This document shows positions 1 to 7,836 of a DNA stretch of 12,430 nucleotides, one piece after another (the stretch's first letter is position 1; each line of letters starts with the position of its first letter). The stretch lies in NCBI RefSeq assembly GCF_000716335.1, contig NZ_KL591043.1, positions 5,840 to 18,269 on the forward strand. The letters run 5' to 3'. The notes under the pieces are model-generated. The model saw only the letters and a program-made list of their open reading frames with translations, was not told the origin of the DNA and did no database searches. This DNA comes from Streptomyces sp. NRRL S-118 (GTDB lineage Bacteria > Actinomycetota > Actinomycetes > Streptomycetales > Streptomycetaceae). A program made the position numbers and the translations under genes.

Positions 1-1
1 C

Positions 2-3000
2 GCGCACATCATCGTCGAGGAGGCACCCGCCGGCTCCGACGCCCCGGCCTCCGAAGCTCCGGCCCCGGCCTCCGAGGCCACGGACGACGGCTCCGGGGAC
101 GCGGCGCCGGCTCCCGCGACGCCGGTGCTGCTCTCCGGGCGTACCGAAGCGGCCGTACGCGCCCAGGCCGAGCGTCTGCGGCGGCACCTTCTGGAGAACC
201 CCGGTCTCTCCGTGCTCGACCTCGGCCACTCCCAGCTGACCACACGGGCACGACTGGAGCACCACGCGGTGCTCGTGGCCGCCGACCGCGACGAGCTGGC
301 GAGCGAGCTGGCCGCCTTCGCCGTCGGCGACGTGACCGAGCGGACGGCCTTCGGCCGTCCCTCCACCACCGCCAAGCCGGTGTTCGTGTTCCCCGGACAG
401 GGAGCGCAGTGGGAAGGCATGGCGGTCGAACTGCTCGACACCTCACCGGTGTTCGCCGCCGAGATCGCAGCCTGCGGCGCCGCGCTCGCCGAGTTCGTGG
501 ACTGGAGCCTGGAGGACGTCCTGCGCGGCGCCCCCGGCGCGCCGTCGCTGCAGCGCGTCGACGTGGTGCAGCCGGCGCTGTTCGCGGTGATGGTGAGCCT
601 CGCGGCGCTGTGGCGCTCCCACGGCGTCGAGCCGTCCGCCGTGGTCGGCCACTCGCAGGGCGAGGTCGCCGCGGCCTACGTGGCGGGCGGGCTGTCGCTG
701 CGCGACGCGGCCCGCGTCATCGCCGTGCGCAGCCGGATCGCCCGCGACCGGCTCATGGGCGCCAGCTGCCTGGCCTCGCTGGCCCTGCCGGTCGAGCAGG
801 TCGAGGAGCTGATCGCCCCGTACGGTGACTGTGTCTCCGTGGCGGCCGTGAACGGCCCGACGGCCGTGATCGTCGCCGGTGACCTGGACGCGGTCGACGC
901 GCTCGTGGAGCACTGCGAACGCGAGGAGATCCGGGCCAAGCGGATCCCGGCCACCTTCGCCTCGCACTCGCCGCACGTCGAGGTGGCCCGCACCGAGATG
1001 CTGGAGGCGTTCGCCCCGGTCGAGCCGCGCAGCGGGAGCGTCCCGCTGTACTCCACGGCGCTCGGCGCGTTCATCGACACCGCGGACATGGACGCCGCGT
1101 ACTGGTACGCCAACCTCCGCAACCCCGTCGGCTTCGAGCCCGCCGTCCGCGCGCTCGTCGAGAACGGCGCGGGCTGCTTCCTCGAGATGTCCCCGCACCC
1201 GGTGCTGGGCGTGGCGACGGAGGAGACCGTCGCCGCGACCGGCGCCGGCCGGGTCGGCGTGGTCGGCTCGCTGCGCCGCCGGCAGGGCGGCATGAAGCGG
1301 TTCCTGCTCTCCCTCGCCGAGGCGCACATCGCCGGGGTGAAGGTCGACTGGGCCGCCTGCTTCGCCGGCTCCGGCGCCCGGCAGGTCCCGCTGCCCACCT
1401 ACGCCTTCCAGCGCAAGCGGTACTGGCCGAGCGCGAGCCGGGCCACCGGCGGCGACCCGGCCGCCTCCGGCCTCGGCCGCGTCGAGCACCCGGTCCTGAC
1501 GGCGGGCATGCAGCTCGCCGACCGCGACGAGTGGGTCCTCACCGGCCGCCTGTCCCACGAGTCCCAGCCCTGGCTGCGCGACCACGCCGCCTTCGGCCTG
1601 CCCGTCGCGCCCAGCACGACGCTGGTCGAGCTGGCGCTGGCCGCGGGCCGCGGCGTCGGCACGCCGCTGCTCGACGAGATGATGTTCGAGGCGCCGCTGC
1701 TGCTGGCCGACGGCGCGGCACTGCAGATCCAGGCGATCGTGGGCGCGCCCGGGGAGGACGGCCGCCGCCCGGTGACGGTCCACTCCCGCCCCGACGGCGA
1801 CCAGCACGCCGGGTCGACCCGCCACTGCACGGGCTGGCTCGCACCGGACACCGAGCCCGCCGTGGGCCGGGCGGGCGCATGGCCGCCCGCCGGCGCCGAA
1901 CCGGTGGCGGTGGACGGGCTGTACGCCGCGCTGGCCGGCCTCGGCCTCGACTGCGGCCCCGCCCTGCACGGCGTACGGGCGGCCTGGCGCTCCGGCGGCG
2001 AGCTGTACGCCGAGCTCGCGCTGCCGGAGGAGCTCGGCGCCGCGGACTTCGGCATCCACCCGGCCCTGTTCGAGTCCGCCCTGCACCTGGGGCAGTTGGG
2101 CTTCACCGACCAGGAGACACCCAAGCTGCCGGTCGCCTGGTCCGGGGTGCGGCTGGTCACGACCGGCACCGCCGGGGGTCGCGTCCACGTCACCTCCGAC
2201 GGCGACACCCTGCGGCTGGCCGTCCACGCAGAGGACGGTTCGCTCGTGCTCGGCGTCGACCGCATCGCCTTCCACGCGGTCGATCCCGGCCACCTGGAGG
2301 AGCTGCGCCGCGGCCAGAGCTCGCTGTACCGCGTGGACTGGACGCCCGTCGAGGCCGGCCCCGCCGCACCGGTGCGGCTCGCCGCGCTGGGCGACGTCCC
2401 CGCGGGAGCTGCTGACCGCTACGCCGACCTGGCCGCTCTCGCGGCGGCCGTCGACGGCGGCGCGGCAGCCCCGCAGGCCGTGCTCACGACGGCCGGCACC
2501 CCCGCAGGGGACGGACCCGACGCCGTGCGCGCCGCCGCCGGCGACGCCTCGGCCCTGGTCCGGCGCTGGCTGGACCACGCGCCGTCCGGTGACGCCGTGC
2601 TGATCGTGGCGACCCGCCACGCGGTGGCCGTCCGGGACGAGGAGGTCCCCGACCCGGCGCAGGCCGCGGTGTGGGGCGTCCTGCGGGCCGCGCAGGCCGC
2701 GCACCCCGGCCGATTCCTCGTCGTGGACGTGGACGGGGAGGCGGGCCCGGAGTGGGGCGCGCTGATCCGGGCCGGCGAGCCGCACCTCGCCGTGCGCGGC
2801 GGGCAGTTCCTGGCACCCCGGCTGGCCCTGGTACCGGCGGGCTCCGCCGACCGGCCTGCGCCGTCCCTCTCCGGCGGCACCGTGCTGATCACCGGCGGTA
2901 CGACCCCCGTGGGCGCGGCGCTGGCCGCGCACCTGGCCGCCCACCACGGCGTACGGGACCTGCTGCTGCTCGACGAGCCCGGCGCCGCCGCGGACGCCCT

Positions 3001-4675
3001 GGTGGCGGAACTGGCGGAACTCGGCGCCCGTACGCGCGTCGAGGCGCCCGCCCCCGACCGGCTGGACGCCGTGATCGAGTCCCTGGAGCGGCCGCTGACC
3101 GCGGTGGTCCACGCCGCGGGCGGTACCGCCGGGCTGGAGCTGGCCTGGGGGCTGCACGCACGGACCGGACAGGCCGGCCCGAGCGCCTTCGTGGTGTGCT
3201 CGTCCTTCGCCTCCCTCGGGGGCGGCGGGACCGAGGACCCGGCGGCCGACGCGGCCGTCGACGCGCTGGTACGGCGGCGCCGCGCCGCCGGACTCGCGGG
3301 GACCACGCTGGCGTGGGGCCCGTGGGCGGGCGACGCCGCCGTCCCCGGGACCGCCGGACTGTCCGTCGAGCGCGGGCTGGAGCTGTTCGACCAGGCCCTC
3401 GCCGTGGACACCGCGCTGCTGGCGCCGGTGCAGCTGGACCTGGCGGCGCTGCGGTCGCAGGCCCGGGAGCGGACCCTGCCGGCGCTGCTGCGCGGCCTGG
3501 TCCGCCTGCCCGCCGAGCGGGAGCAGGGCGGCGGTTCGCTGGCGCAGCGGCTGGCGGGCGTCTCGGACGCGGACCGCGAGCGGGTCGTACTGGACCTGGT
3601 CACGACGCACGTCGCGGCCGTCCTGGGCCACACCGCCGACGAGCTGATCGACGTCGAGCGCAAGCTCAAGGAACTGGGCATGGACTCGATGAGCGCGGTC
3701 GGGCTGCGCAACCGGCTGGCGCAGGCCACCGGGCTGCGCCTGCCCGTCTCGTTCGTCTTCGAGCACCCCACTCCGGCGGAGATCGCCCGGCAGCTGCTCA
3801 AGAGGGTCGGTTCGGGGGCCCCCGACACGGCCGCGCCCGAGCAGGCACCGGACACGATCGGGGTGCGGCTGCGCCACGCCGCCGGGACCGGCACCATGCG
3901 TGAGGCGCTGCGGCAGCTCGTGGCGGACGCGGGCGCCGGGCCGGTCTTCTCGTCGGCCGCCGAACTGCCCGACGGGAGCGGGCGCCTGGCGCAGCTGGCC
4001 TCCGGGCCGGGCCGGGTGAAGATCGTCTGCGTACCGTCCTACGTATACGTGGTCGGCTCCGGCCAGGAGCAGTTCATGCGCCTGGCCGACCACTTCGAGG
4101 GAGTGCGGGACGTCCTCGTGTGCTCGCTGCCGGGCTTCGGCACCGGACTCTCCCCGCAGTCCGGGGAGGTCGCGGTGGAGGCCCTGGAGGACGCTGTCCG
4201 CACGGCCGTCGGGGACGCCCCGTTCGTCCTCGTCGGCTACTCCATGGGCGGTGTCGTGGCCCGGTCGCTGGCCGAGCGCCTCGAGTCCTCCGGAGCCCCG
4301 CTCACCGGACTCGTCATGATCGACACGCTGGCACTCGACGGCGACGGGGACGGCGGTGACGAGGCGGGCCGTGCGTTCGCCGCCATGCTGGCGGGGATCC
4401 TCGAGCACGAGCAGCGCCCGGTGACCGTCGACGACGCCAGCTGGCTCTCCATGGGCGCCTATCTGCGCCTGTTCACCGGCCTGCGGCCGGAACCGATCGC
4501 CACCAGGACCCTCATGATCCGGGCGGCCGAACCGCTCGGCGGCGCAGCGCTGCCGAACGGCCCGCGGTGGGAGGACACCGACGACCACGTCGAGGTCGCC
4601 GCCGACCACTTCGCCCTGATCGAGGCCGCGTCCGCGGCCACGGCGGGCGCAATCGAAAGGTGGATCGAGGCATGA
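2..4675 (+). CDS. Modular type I PKS, terminal module KS(tail)-AT-DH-KR-ACP-TE, 5' end outside window
   Basis: This is the final extension module of a cytosolic modular PKS, plus its release domain. The frame is open from base 2, so the start lies to the left; 1557 residues are visible (numbered from base 2). Residues 1-8 are the end of a KS. AT (about 126-430) has GHSQG with Ser218, an RVDVVQP motif and FASH at 319-322, which point to methylmalonyl-CoA. DH (about 495-765) keeps HxxxGxxxxP with His528, but the second motif reads HPALFESALH, with Glu691 where Asp is expected. KR (about 775-1110) is degenerate: TGGTTPVG instead of TGGTGxLG, a shortened loop that has lost the Lys region, and Asp1079/Asp1083 in place of Tyr/Asn. 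ACP has GMDSM with Ser1229. TE (about 1337-1557) has GYSMGG with Ser1414, probable Asp1441 and His1536. No ER is present. The stop overlaps the start of the exporter gene. Domain order is certain; the loss of KR activity is inferred from motifs. Confidence 0.96.
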   Translation, partial: AHIIVEEAPAGSDAPASEAPAPASEATDDGSGDAAPAPATPVLLSGRTEAAVRAQAERLRRHLLENPGLSVLDLGHSQLTTRARLEHHAVLVAADRDELASELAAFAVGDVTERTAFGRPSTTAKPVFVFPGQGAQWEGMAVELLDTSPVFAAEIAACGAALAEFVDWSLEDVLRGAPGAPSLQRVDVVQPALFAVMVSLAALWRSHGVEPSAVVGHSQGEVAAAYVAGGLSLRDAARVIAVRSRIARDRLMGASCLASLALPVEQVEELIAPYGDCVSVAAVNGPTAVIVAGDLDAVDALVEHCEREEIRAKRIPATFASHSPHVEVARTEMLEAFAPVEPRSGSVPLYSTALGAFIDTADMDAAYWYANLRNPVGFEPAVRALVENGAGCFLEMSPHPVLGVATEETVAATGAGRVGVVGSLRRRQGGMKRFLLSLAEAHIAGVKVDWAACFAGSGARQVPLPTYAFQRKRYWPSASRATGGDPAASGLGRVEHPVLTAGMQLADRDEWVLTGRLSHESQPWLRDHAAFGLPVAPSTTLVELALAAGRGVGTPLLDEMMFEAPLLLADGAALQIQAIVGAPGEDGRRPVTVHSRPDGDQHAGSTRHCTGWLAPDTEPAVGRAGAWPPAGAEPVAVDGLYAALAGLGLDCGPALHGVRAAWRSGGELYAELALPEELGAADFGIHPALFESALHLGQLGFTDQETPKLPVAWSGVRLVTTGTAGGRVHVTSDGDTLRLAVHAEDGSLVLGVDRIAFHAVDPGHLEELRRGQSSLYRVDWTPVEAGPAAPVRLAALGDVPAGAADRYADLAALAAAVDGGAAAPQAVLTTAGTPAGDGPDAVRAAAGDASALVRRWLDHAPSGDAVLIVATRHAVAVRDEEVPDPAQAAVWGVLRAAQAAHPGRFLVVDVDGEAGPEWGALIRAGEPHLAVRGGQFLAPRLALVPAGSADRPAPSLSGGTVLITGGTTPVGAALAAHLAAHHGVRDLLLLDEPGAAADALVAELAELGARTRVEAPAPDRLDAVIESLERPLTAVVHAAGGTAGLELAWGLHARTGQAGPSAFVVCSSFASLGGGGTEDPAADAAVDALVRRRRAAGLAGTTLAWGPWAGDAAVPGTAGLSVERGLELFDQALAVDTALLAPVQLDLAALRSQARERTLPALLRGLVRLPAEREQGGGSLAQRLAGVSDADRERVVLDLVTTHVAAVLGHTADELIDVERKLKELGMDSMSAVGLRNRLAQATGLRLPVSFVFEHPTPAEIARQLLKRVGSGAPDTAAPEQAPDTIGVRLRHAAGTGTMREALRQLVADAGAGPVFSSAAELPDGSGRLAQLASGPGRVKIVCVPSYVYVVGSGQEQFMRLADHFEGVRDVLVCSLPGFGTGLSPQSGEVAVEALEDAVRTAVGDAPFVLVGYSMGGVVARSLAERLESSGAPLTGLVMIDTLALDGDGDGGDEAGRAFAAMLAGILEHEQRPVTVDDASWLSMGAYLRLFTGLRPEPIATRTLMIRAAEPLGGAALPNGPRWEDTDDHVEVAADHFALIEAASAATAGAIERWIEA

Positions 4676-6090
4676 GCAGCGACGGGCTTCGACGAGGGAT
4701 GTCCATCACGGTCATCCTCATCGGGGTGTTCATCTCCGCGGTGGACATGCTGATCGTCAACATCGCGTTCCCGAGCATGCAGGAGTCCTTCCCCTCCGCC
4801 GGCCTCACCAGCCTGTCCTGGGTGATGAGCGCCTACGCCATCACCTTCGCCGCGCTGCTGCTGCCCAGCGGCCGCTGGGCGGACCGGTCGGGGCGCAAGC
4901 GGGTCTTCCTGCTGGGCCTCGGACTGTTCACGGCCGTGTCGGCCGTGTGCGCGGCGGCGCCGTCCCTGGAGGTGCTCGTGGCCTTCCGCGCCCTCCAGGG
5001 CGTCGGCGCCGCACTGATGGCCCCCAGCTCCCTGGGACTGCTGCTCGGGCTGTTCGCCCCGGAGCGGCGGGGGATCGCCATCGGGCTGTGGACCGCGGTC
5101 GGCGGCGTCGGCTCGGCCGCCGCGCTGCCGCTGGGCGGGCTGCTGGCGGAGATCGACTGGCGCTGGGTCTTCGTCGTCAACCTGCCCCTCGGGACGGCGG
5201 CGCTGCTGATCGGCGCCTGGTCGCTGCGCAGGTCCGCGGCCGAGGGCGGTCCGGTCCCGGACCTGCTCGGCATCGCGGTGCTCGCCGCGTCCGTCGCCGC
5301 GGTCGTCGCGACGATCGCCCAGGGCCAGTCCTGGGGATGGGGCAGCCCCCAGGTCATCGGACTGTCGGCCGTCGGCGTGGTCGGCCTCGCCTACACCGTG
5401 CGCCGTGCCCTGCGGCACCCCGCGCCGGTGATCGAGCCCGCCATCCTCGCGGTCAGGAACGTGGCCCTGGGGAACGTCGCCACCGGCTTCTTCTTCATGG
5501 GCGTCGGCGCGATGGCCATGTCGACGATCCTGTTCCTGACCCAGGTCTGGGGCCACTCCACCTTGCGCGGCGCCCTGGAGATCGCGCCGGGCCCGGTGGC
5601 GGCCACCGTGTTCGCCGTACCCAGCGGCATCCTCGCCGTGCGCTACGGGGTGCATCTGGTCGGCCTGGCCGGTGCCACCGCCTTCGCGGCGGGCGGCATC
5701 TGGTGGGCCTGCGTGCTGGACGGCACCCCGGACTTCACCGGCCACTTCCTGCCCGGCTCCGTCATCGGCGGCATCGGCTTCGGCGCCATCCTGCCCGCCC
5801 TGGCCGCGGCGTCGACGCTGTCCCTGCCGCCGGAGCGCGTCGCCACCGGCACCGGCATGGCGTCCATGTCCCGCCAGATCGGCATGGCCCTCGGCGTCGC
5901 CGTGGTCGCCGCCGTCCTCGCCGGCACCCCCGACCTGTCCTCCTTCCGCGCCGCGTTCCTGATCATGGCCGGCGCCAGCCTCGTCAGCGGTCTCGCCCTG
6001 TTCGCGGTCGGCCCGGTGAGACGGCCCGCCCCGGCCGGTACGGGCGAGGACGCCCAGCAAGAACACATGACCCAAGCGGCAACGAGATAA
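4672..6090 (+). CDS. DHA2-family MFS drug exporter, 14 TM segments
   Basis: This 472-residue inner-membrane protein is a probable proton-driven exporter of the locus product, which would also give self-resistance. I count about 14 hydrophobic segments, the number typical of the DHA2 family. The first carries AVDMLIVNIAFP, matching the family's D..IVN.A.P signature. The loop after the second carries GRWADRSGRKR (MFS motif A). DWRWVFVVNLPLG, a DHA2 hallmark, precedes TM6. The motif C region reads GGVGSAAALPLGG, with Leu before the Pro where Gly is usual. The ATG start overlaps the PKS stop (ATGA), and GAAAGGTGG at 4655-4663 serves as the ribosome site. An in-frame extension upstream to 4567 lies inside the TE coding region and is rejected. 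Overlap with the PKS implies co-transcription and translational coupling. The substrate is inferred from context only. Confidence 0.93.
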   Translation: MSSDGLRRGMSITVILIGVFISAVDMLIVNIAFPSMQESFPSAGLTSLSWVMSAYAITFAALLLPSGRWADRSGRKRVFLLGLGLFTAVSAVCAAAPSLEVLVAFRALQGVGAALMAPSSLGLLLGLFAPERRGIAIGLWTAVGGVGSAAALPLGGLLAEIDWRWVFVVNLPLGTAALLIGAWSLRRSAAEGGPVPDLLGIAVLAASVAAVVATIAQGQSWGWGSPQVIGLSAVGVVGLAYTVRRALRHPAPVIEPAILAVRNVALGNVATGFFFMGVGAMAMSTILFLTQVWGHSTLRGALEIAPGPVAATVFAVPSGILAVRYGVHLVGLAGATAFAAGGIWWACVLDGTPDFTGHFLPGSVIGGIGFGAILPALAAASTLSLPPERVATGTGMASMSRQIGMALGVAVVAAVLAGTPDLSSFRAAFLIMAGASLVSGLALFAVGPVRRPAPAGTGEDAQQEHMTQAATR

Positions 6091-6103
6091 GGAAGCAAGA
6101 AAC

Positions 6104-7546
6104 ATGGACAACTCCAGCAACGCGCACGAGGCGGCGGCCGCGTCCGGCGGCAAGTGCCCGATCGACCACTCCGCCCCCGCCGCCCGGACGGTCGTGCCGT
6201 CCTCCTCGCTGCCCATGGTGGAAATGGCACGGCTGCGGCAGGTGCTGAGCATCTGGGCCCGCCCCGAGCCCTTCCTGAAGAGCTGCCGCGCCAAGTACGG
6301 CAGCCGGTTCCGCGTGCAGATCATCCCCGGCATCCGCATCCACGTGATCTCGGCGCCGGAGGACGTGAAGAGCATGTTCCTCGCGCCCCGGGACGTCCTG
6401 CACACCGGTTCCAGCAACGGCCCCATCGAGAAGTGGACCGGCCAGAACGGCCTGGCCTGGCTGGACGAGGACGCGCACACCGCGCGGCGGCGCAGCGTCA
6501 TGCCGAGCTTCCGGGGCGACGCGCTCAAGCGCATCGAGCAGGCGGTCGGCCTGCTGGCCAAGGAGACCGTCGCGTCCTGGCCCCGCAACCAGGTCGTGTC
6601 GGTCCACCCCTTCGCGCACCGCTACACCACCAAGGTGATCATGGAGGTCCTGTTCGGCGAGCACCGCCCGTCGAACGAGGACCAGATGTTCGAGGAGGTG
6701 ATGAAGATGCTGGACTTCAACTCCCGCCCCGCGTCGATGACGATGTTCCACCGGATGCCGGCCTGGAGGGTGAAGCTGCTGCGCCTGCTCCGGCCCAACG
6801 GCGTCAACGAGTTCCTCACCCGCCGCGAGCGCGTCTACCGGATGGTGGACGCGGCCATCGAGGAGCGGGTGCGCTCCGGCGCGGCCGGTGACGACCTCCT
6901 CGGCGTGATGCTCGGCATCACCAACGCGGACGGCTCCAAGCCCAGCCGCATCGAGATGCGCGACGAGATCATGACGCAGTTCCTGGCGGGCACCGAGACC
7001 ACCGCCGCGGCCATCTGCTGGGCGCTGGAGTTCCTCACCCAGCACCCCGAGGTGGTCCGCCGCCTGCGCGCCGAGATCGAGGAGGGCGCCGGCGACGAGT
7101 ACCTGACCGCGGTGGTGCACGAGGTGCTGCGGCTCGGCCCGCCGATCCAGCAGATCGTCCCCCGCGAGGTGGTCAAGCAGGTCGAGATCGGCGGAGTGCG
7201 GTACGAGCCCGGCGACCGCCTGTGGGCCAGCGCCTACCTGCTCAACCGGGACGAGCACAACTATCCGCAGCCCGACGAGTTCCGTCCCGAGCGCTTCCTC
7301 GGCGTCAAGCCCGCCTCGCACACCTGGATCCCCTTCGGCGGCGGCCACACCCGGTGCCTCGGCGACCGCGTCGCCTTCGTGGAGATCAAGGCGACGCTGA
7401 CCGAGATCCTCTCCACCTGCGACGTCGAGCGCGCCGACGCGAAGCCGGAGTACGCGCACAGCCGTACGGTCGTCAACATCCCCCGGAACGGGGCCCGCAT
7501 GGTGTTCCGTCCGCGCAAGGTGAAGGCCGGACTGGCCGCGGGATGA
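6104..7546 (+). CDS. Cytochrome P450 monooxygenase
   Basis: This 480-residue haem-thiolate monooxygenase probably hydroxylates, epoxidises or otherwise oxidises the released polyketide. All diagnostic motifs are present: C-helix HTARRRSVMPSF, I-helix AGTETT at 295-300, K-helix ExxR at 340-343, PERF (FRPERFLG), and the haem loop FGGGHTRCLG with ligand Cys418. The spacing between I-helix and K-helix is short, and the tail (NIPRNGARMVFRPR) resembles the mycobacterial CYP135/CYP138-type group from memory. It is longer than the roughly 400 residues usual for macrolide P450s, mainly through about 50 extra N-terminal residues that include KCPIDHSAP. I see no signal peptide or membrane anchor, so it is probably soluble. 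The start has AAGGAAG at 6089-6095 overlapping the exporter's TAA, and the gap to that gene is 13 bases, so it is co-transcribed. No ferredoxin or reductase gene is in the window. Family assignment is certain; the substrate is unknown. Confidence 0.95.
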   Translation: MDNSSNAHEAAAASGGKCPIDHSAPAARTVVPSSSLPMVEMARLRQVLSIWARPEPFLKSCRAKYGSRFRVQIIPGIRIHVISAPEDVKSMFLAPRDVLHTGSSNGPIEKWTGQNGLAWLDEDAHTARRRSVMPSFRGDALKRIEQAVGLLAKETVASWPRNQVVSVHPFAHRYTTKVIMEVLFGEHRPSNEDQMFEEVMKMLDFNSRPASMTMFHRMPAWRVKLLRLLRPNGVNEFLTRRERVYRMVDAAIEERVRSGAAGDDLLGVMLGITNADGSKPSRIEMRDEIMTQFLAGTETTAAAICWALEFLTQHPEVVRRLRAEIEEGAGDEYLTAVVHEVLRLGPPIQQIVPREVVKQVEIGGVRYEPGDRLWASAYLLNRDEHNYPQPDEFRPERFLGVKPASHTWIPFGGGHTRCLGDRVAFVEIKATLTEILSTCDVERADAKPEYAHSRTVVNIPRNGARMVFRPRKVKAGLAAG

Positions 7547-7551
7547 GGCAC

Positions 7552-7574
7552 GCCGGCGGCGCCGGGGCGCCGGC
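7552..7574 (+). terminator. GC-rich hairpin just after the P450 stop
   Basis: GCCGGCG (7552-7558) pairs with CGCCGGC (7568-7574) around a 9-base loop. It begins six bases after the P450 stop codon. There is no U-tract, which is common for actinomycete terminators. Position and stem suggest it ends or attenuates the PKS-MFS-P450 unit. The stem is only 7 bp in a region where GC-rich repeats arise easily by chance. Confidence 0.4.
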
Positions 7575-7722
7575 TGCGGGGAACCGGGGGACCGTCCTCG
7601 CGGCGGCGGCCCCCCCCGGTAGGTTGGTTCCGCCGCGCGTGGCCCGTTCACCTGGCGATGCCGTCGGACCGTTCCCGCGCCGAGGGACCAGCGGGGGCGG
7701 CCCGGCCCGTCAGGAGCAGGGC

Positions 7723-7745
7723 CCCGGGCGACCGGGGCGCCCGGG
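7723..7745. repeat. Inverted repeat upstream of the DUF2867 gene
   Basis: CCCGGGCG (7723-7730) and CGCCCGGG (7738-7745) are perfect 8-base arms around a 7-base loop. They lie about 90 bases before the DUF2867 start. This could be a leader hairpin, a protein-binding site, or chance in very GC-rich DNA. Confidence 0.35.
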
Positions 7746-7826
7746 TGGGACGCAGGTCCGCTCGCGACGCACGTACTGGCGGGCACCACCGACGCGCGTG
7801 TCCCGCGCGTCCGTTCCACGGAAAAT

Positions 7827-7831
7827 GGAGG
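7827..7831 (+). promoter_or_regulatory. Ribosome binding site deciding the DUF2867 start
   Basis: GGAGG sits five bases before the ATG at 7837. It overlaps another in-frame ATG at 7825, which has no comparable site upstream. This favours 7837 as the start, and the resulting N-terminus begins with the family's conserved RLPNTA-type sequence. Confidence 0.75.
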
Positions 7832-7836
7832 TTTGC

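Larger units (their letters stand above)
7547..7836. other. 290-base intergenic gap between P450 and DUF2867 genes
   Basis: I see no supportable gene here. The gap holds the hairpin after the P450, a run of eight C bases ending near 7618, and a second hairpin at 7723-7745. I found no convincing -35/-10 pair. An isolated TAGGTT at 7620-7625 has no matching -35. The length and the hairpins suggest that the DUF2867 gene may have its own promoter, but none can be placed. Confidence 0.5.

Noticed and set aside
443..4609. Uninterrupted 1388-codon reading frame on the minus strand opposite the first PKS gene
   Set aside because: It is a by-product of third-position GC bias. Its composition is low-complexity (Arg, Gly, Gln, His, Asp), with no recognisable domain, whereas the plus strand shows ordered PKS domains.
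4459..6588. Long minus-strand frame spanning the exporter and part of the P450
   Set aside because: It crosses three well-supported plus-strand genes and has repetitive Gly/Gln/Asp/His-rich composition with no membrane or catalytic motifs.
7620..7625. TAGGTT resembling a -10 element upstream of the DUF2867 gene
   Set aside because: No -35 element at a suitable distance, and a six-base match alone is not evidence.
7222..7836. In-frame N-terminal extension of the DUF2867 gene back into the P450
   Set aside because: The added sequence is Arg/Pro/Gly-rich and unrelated to the family. GGAGG just before 7837 and the conserved RLPNTA beginning fix the start there.
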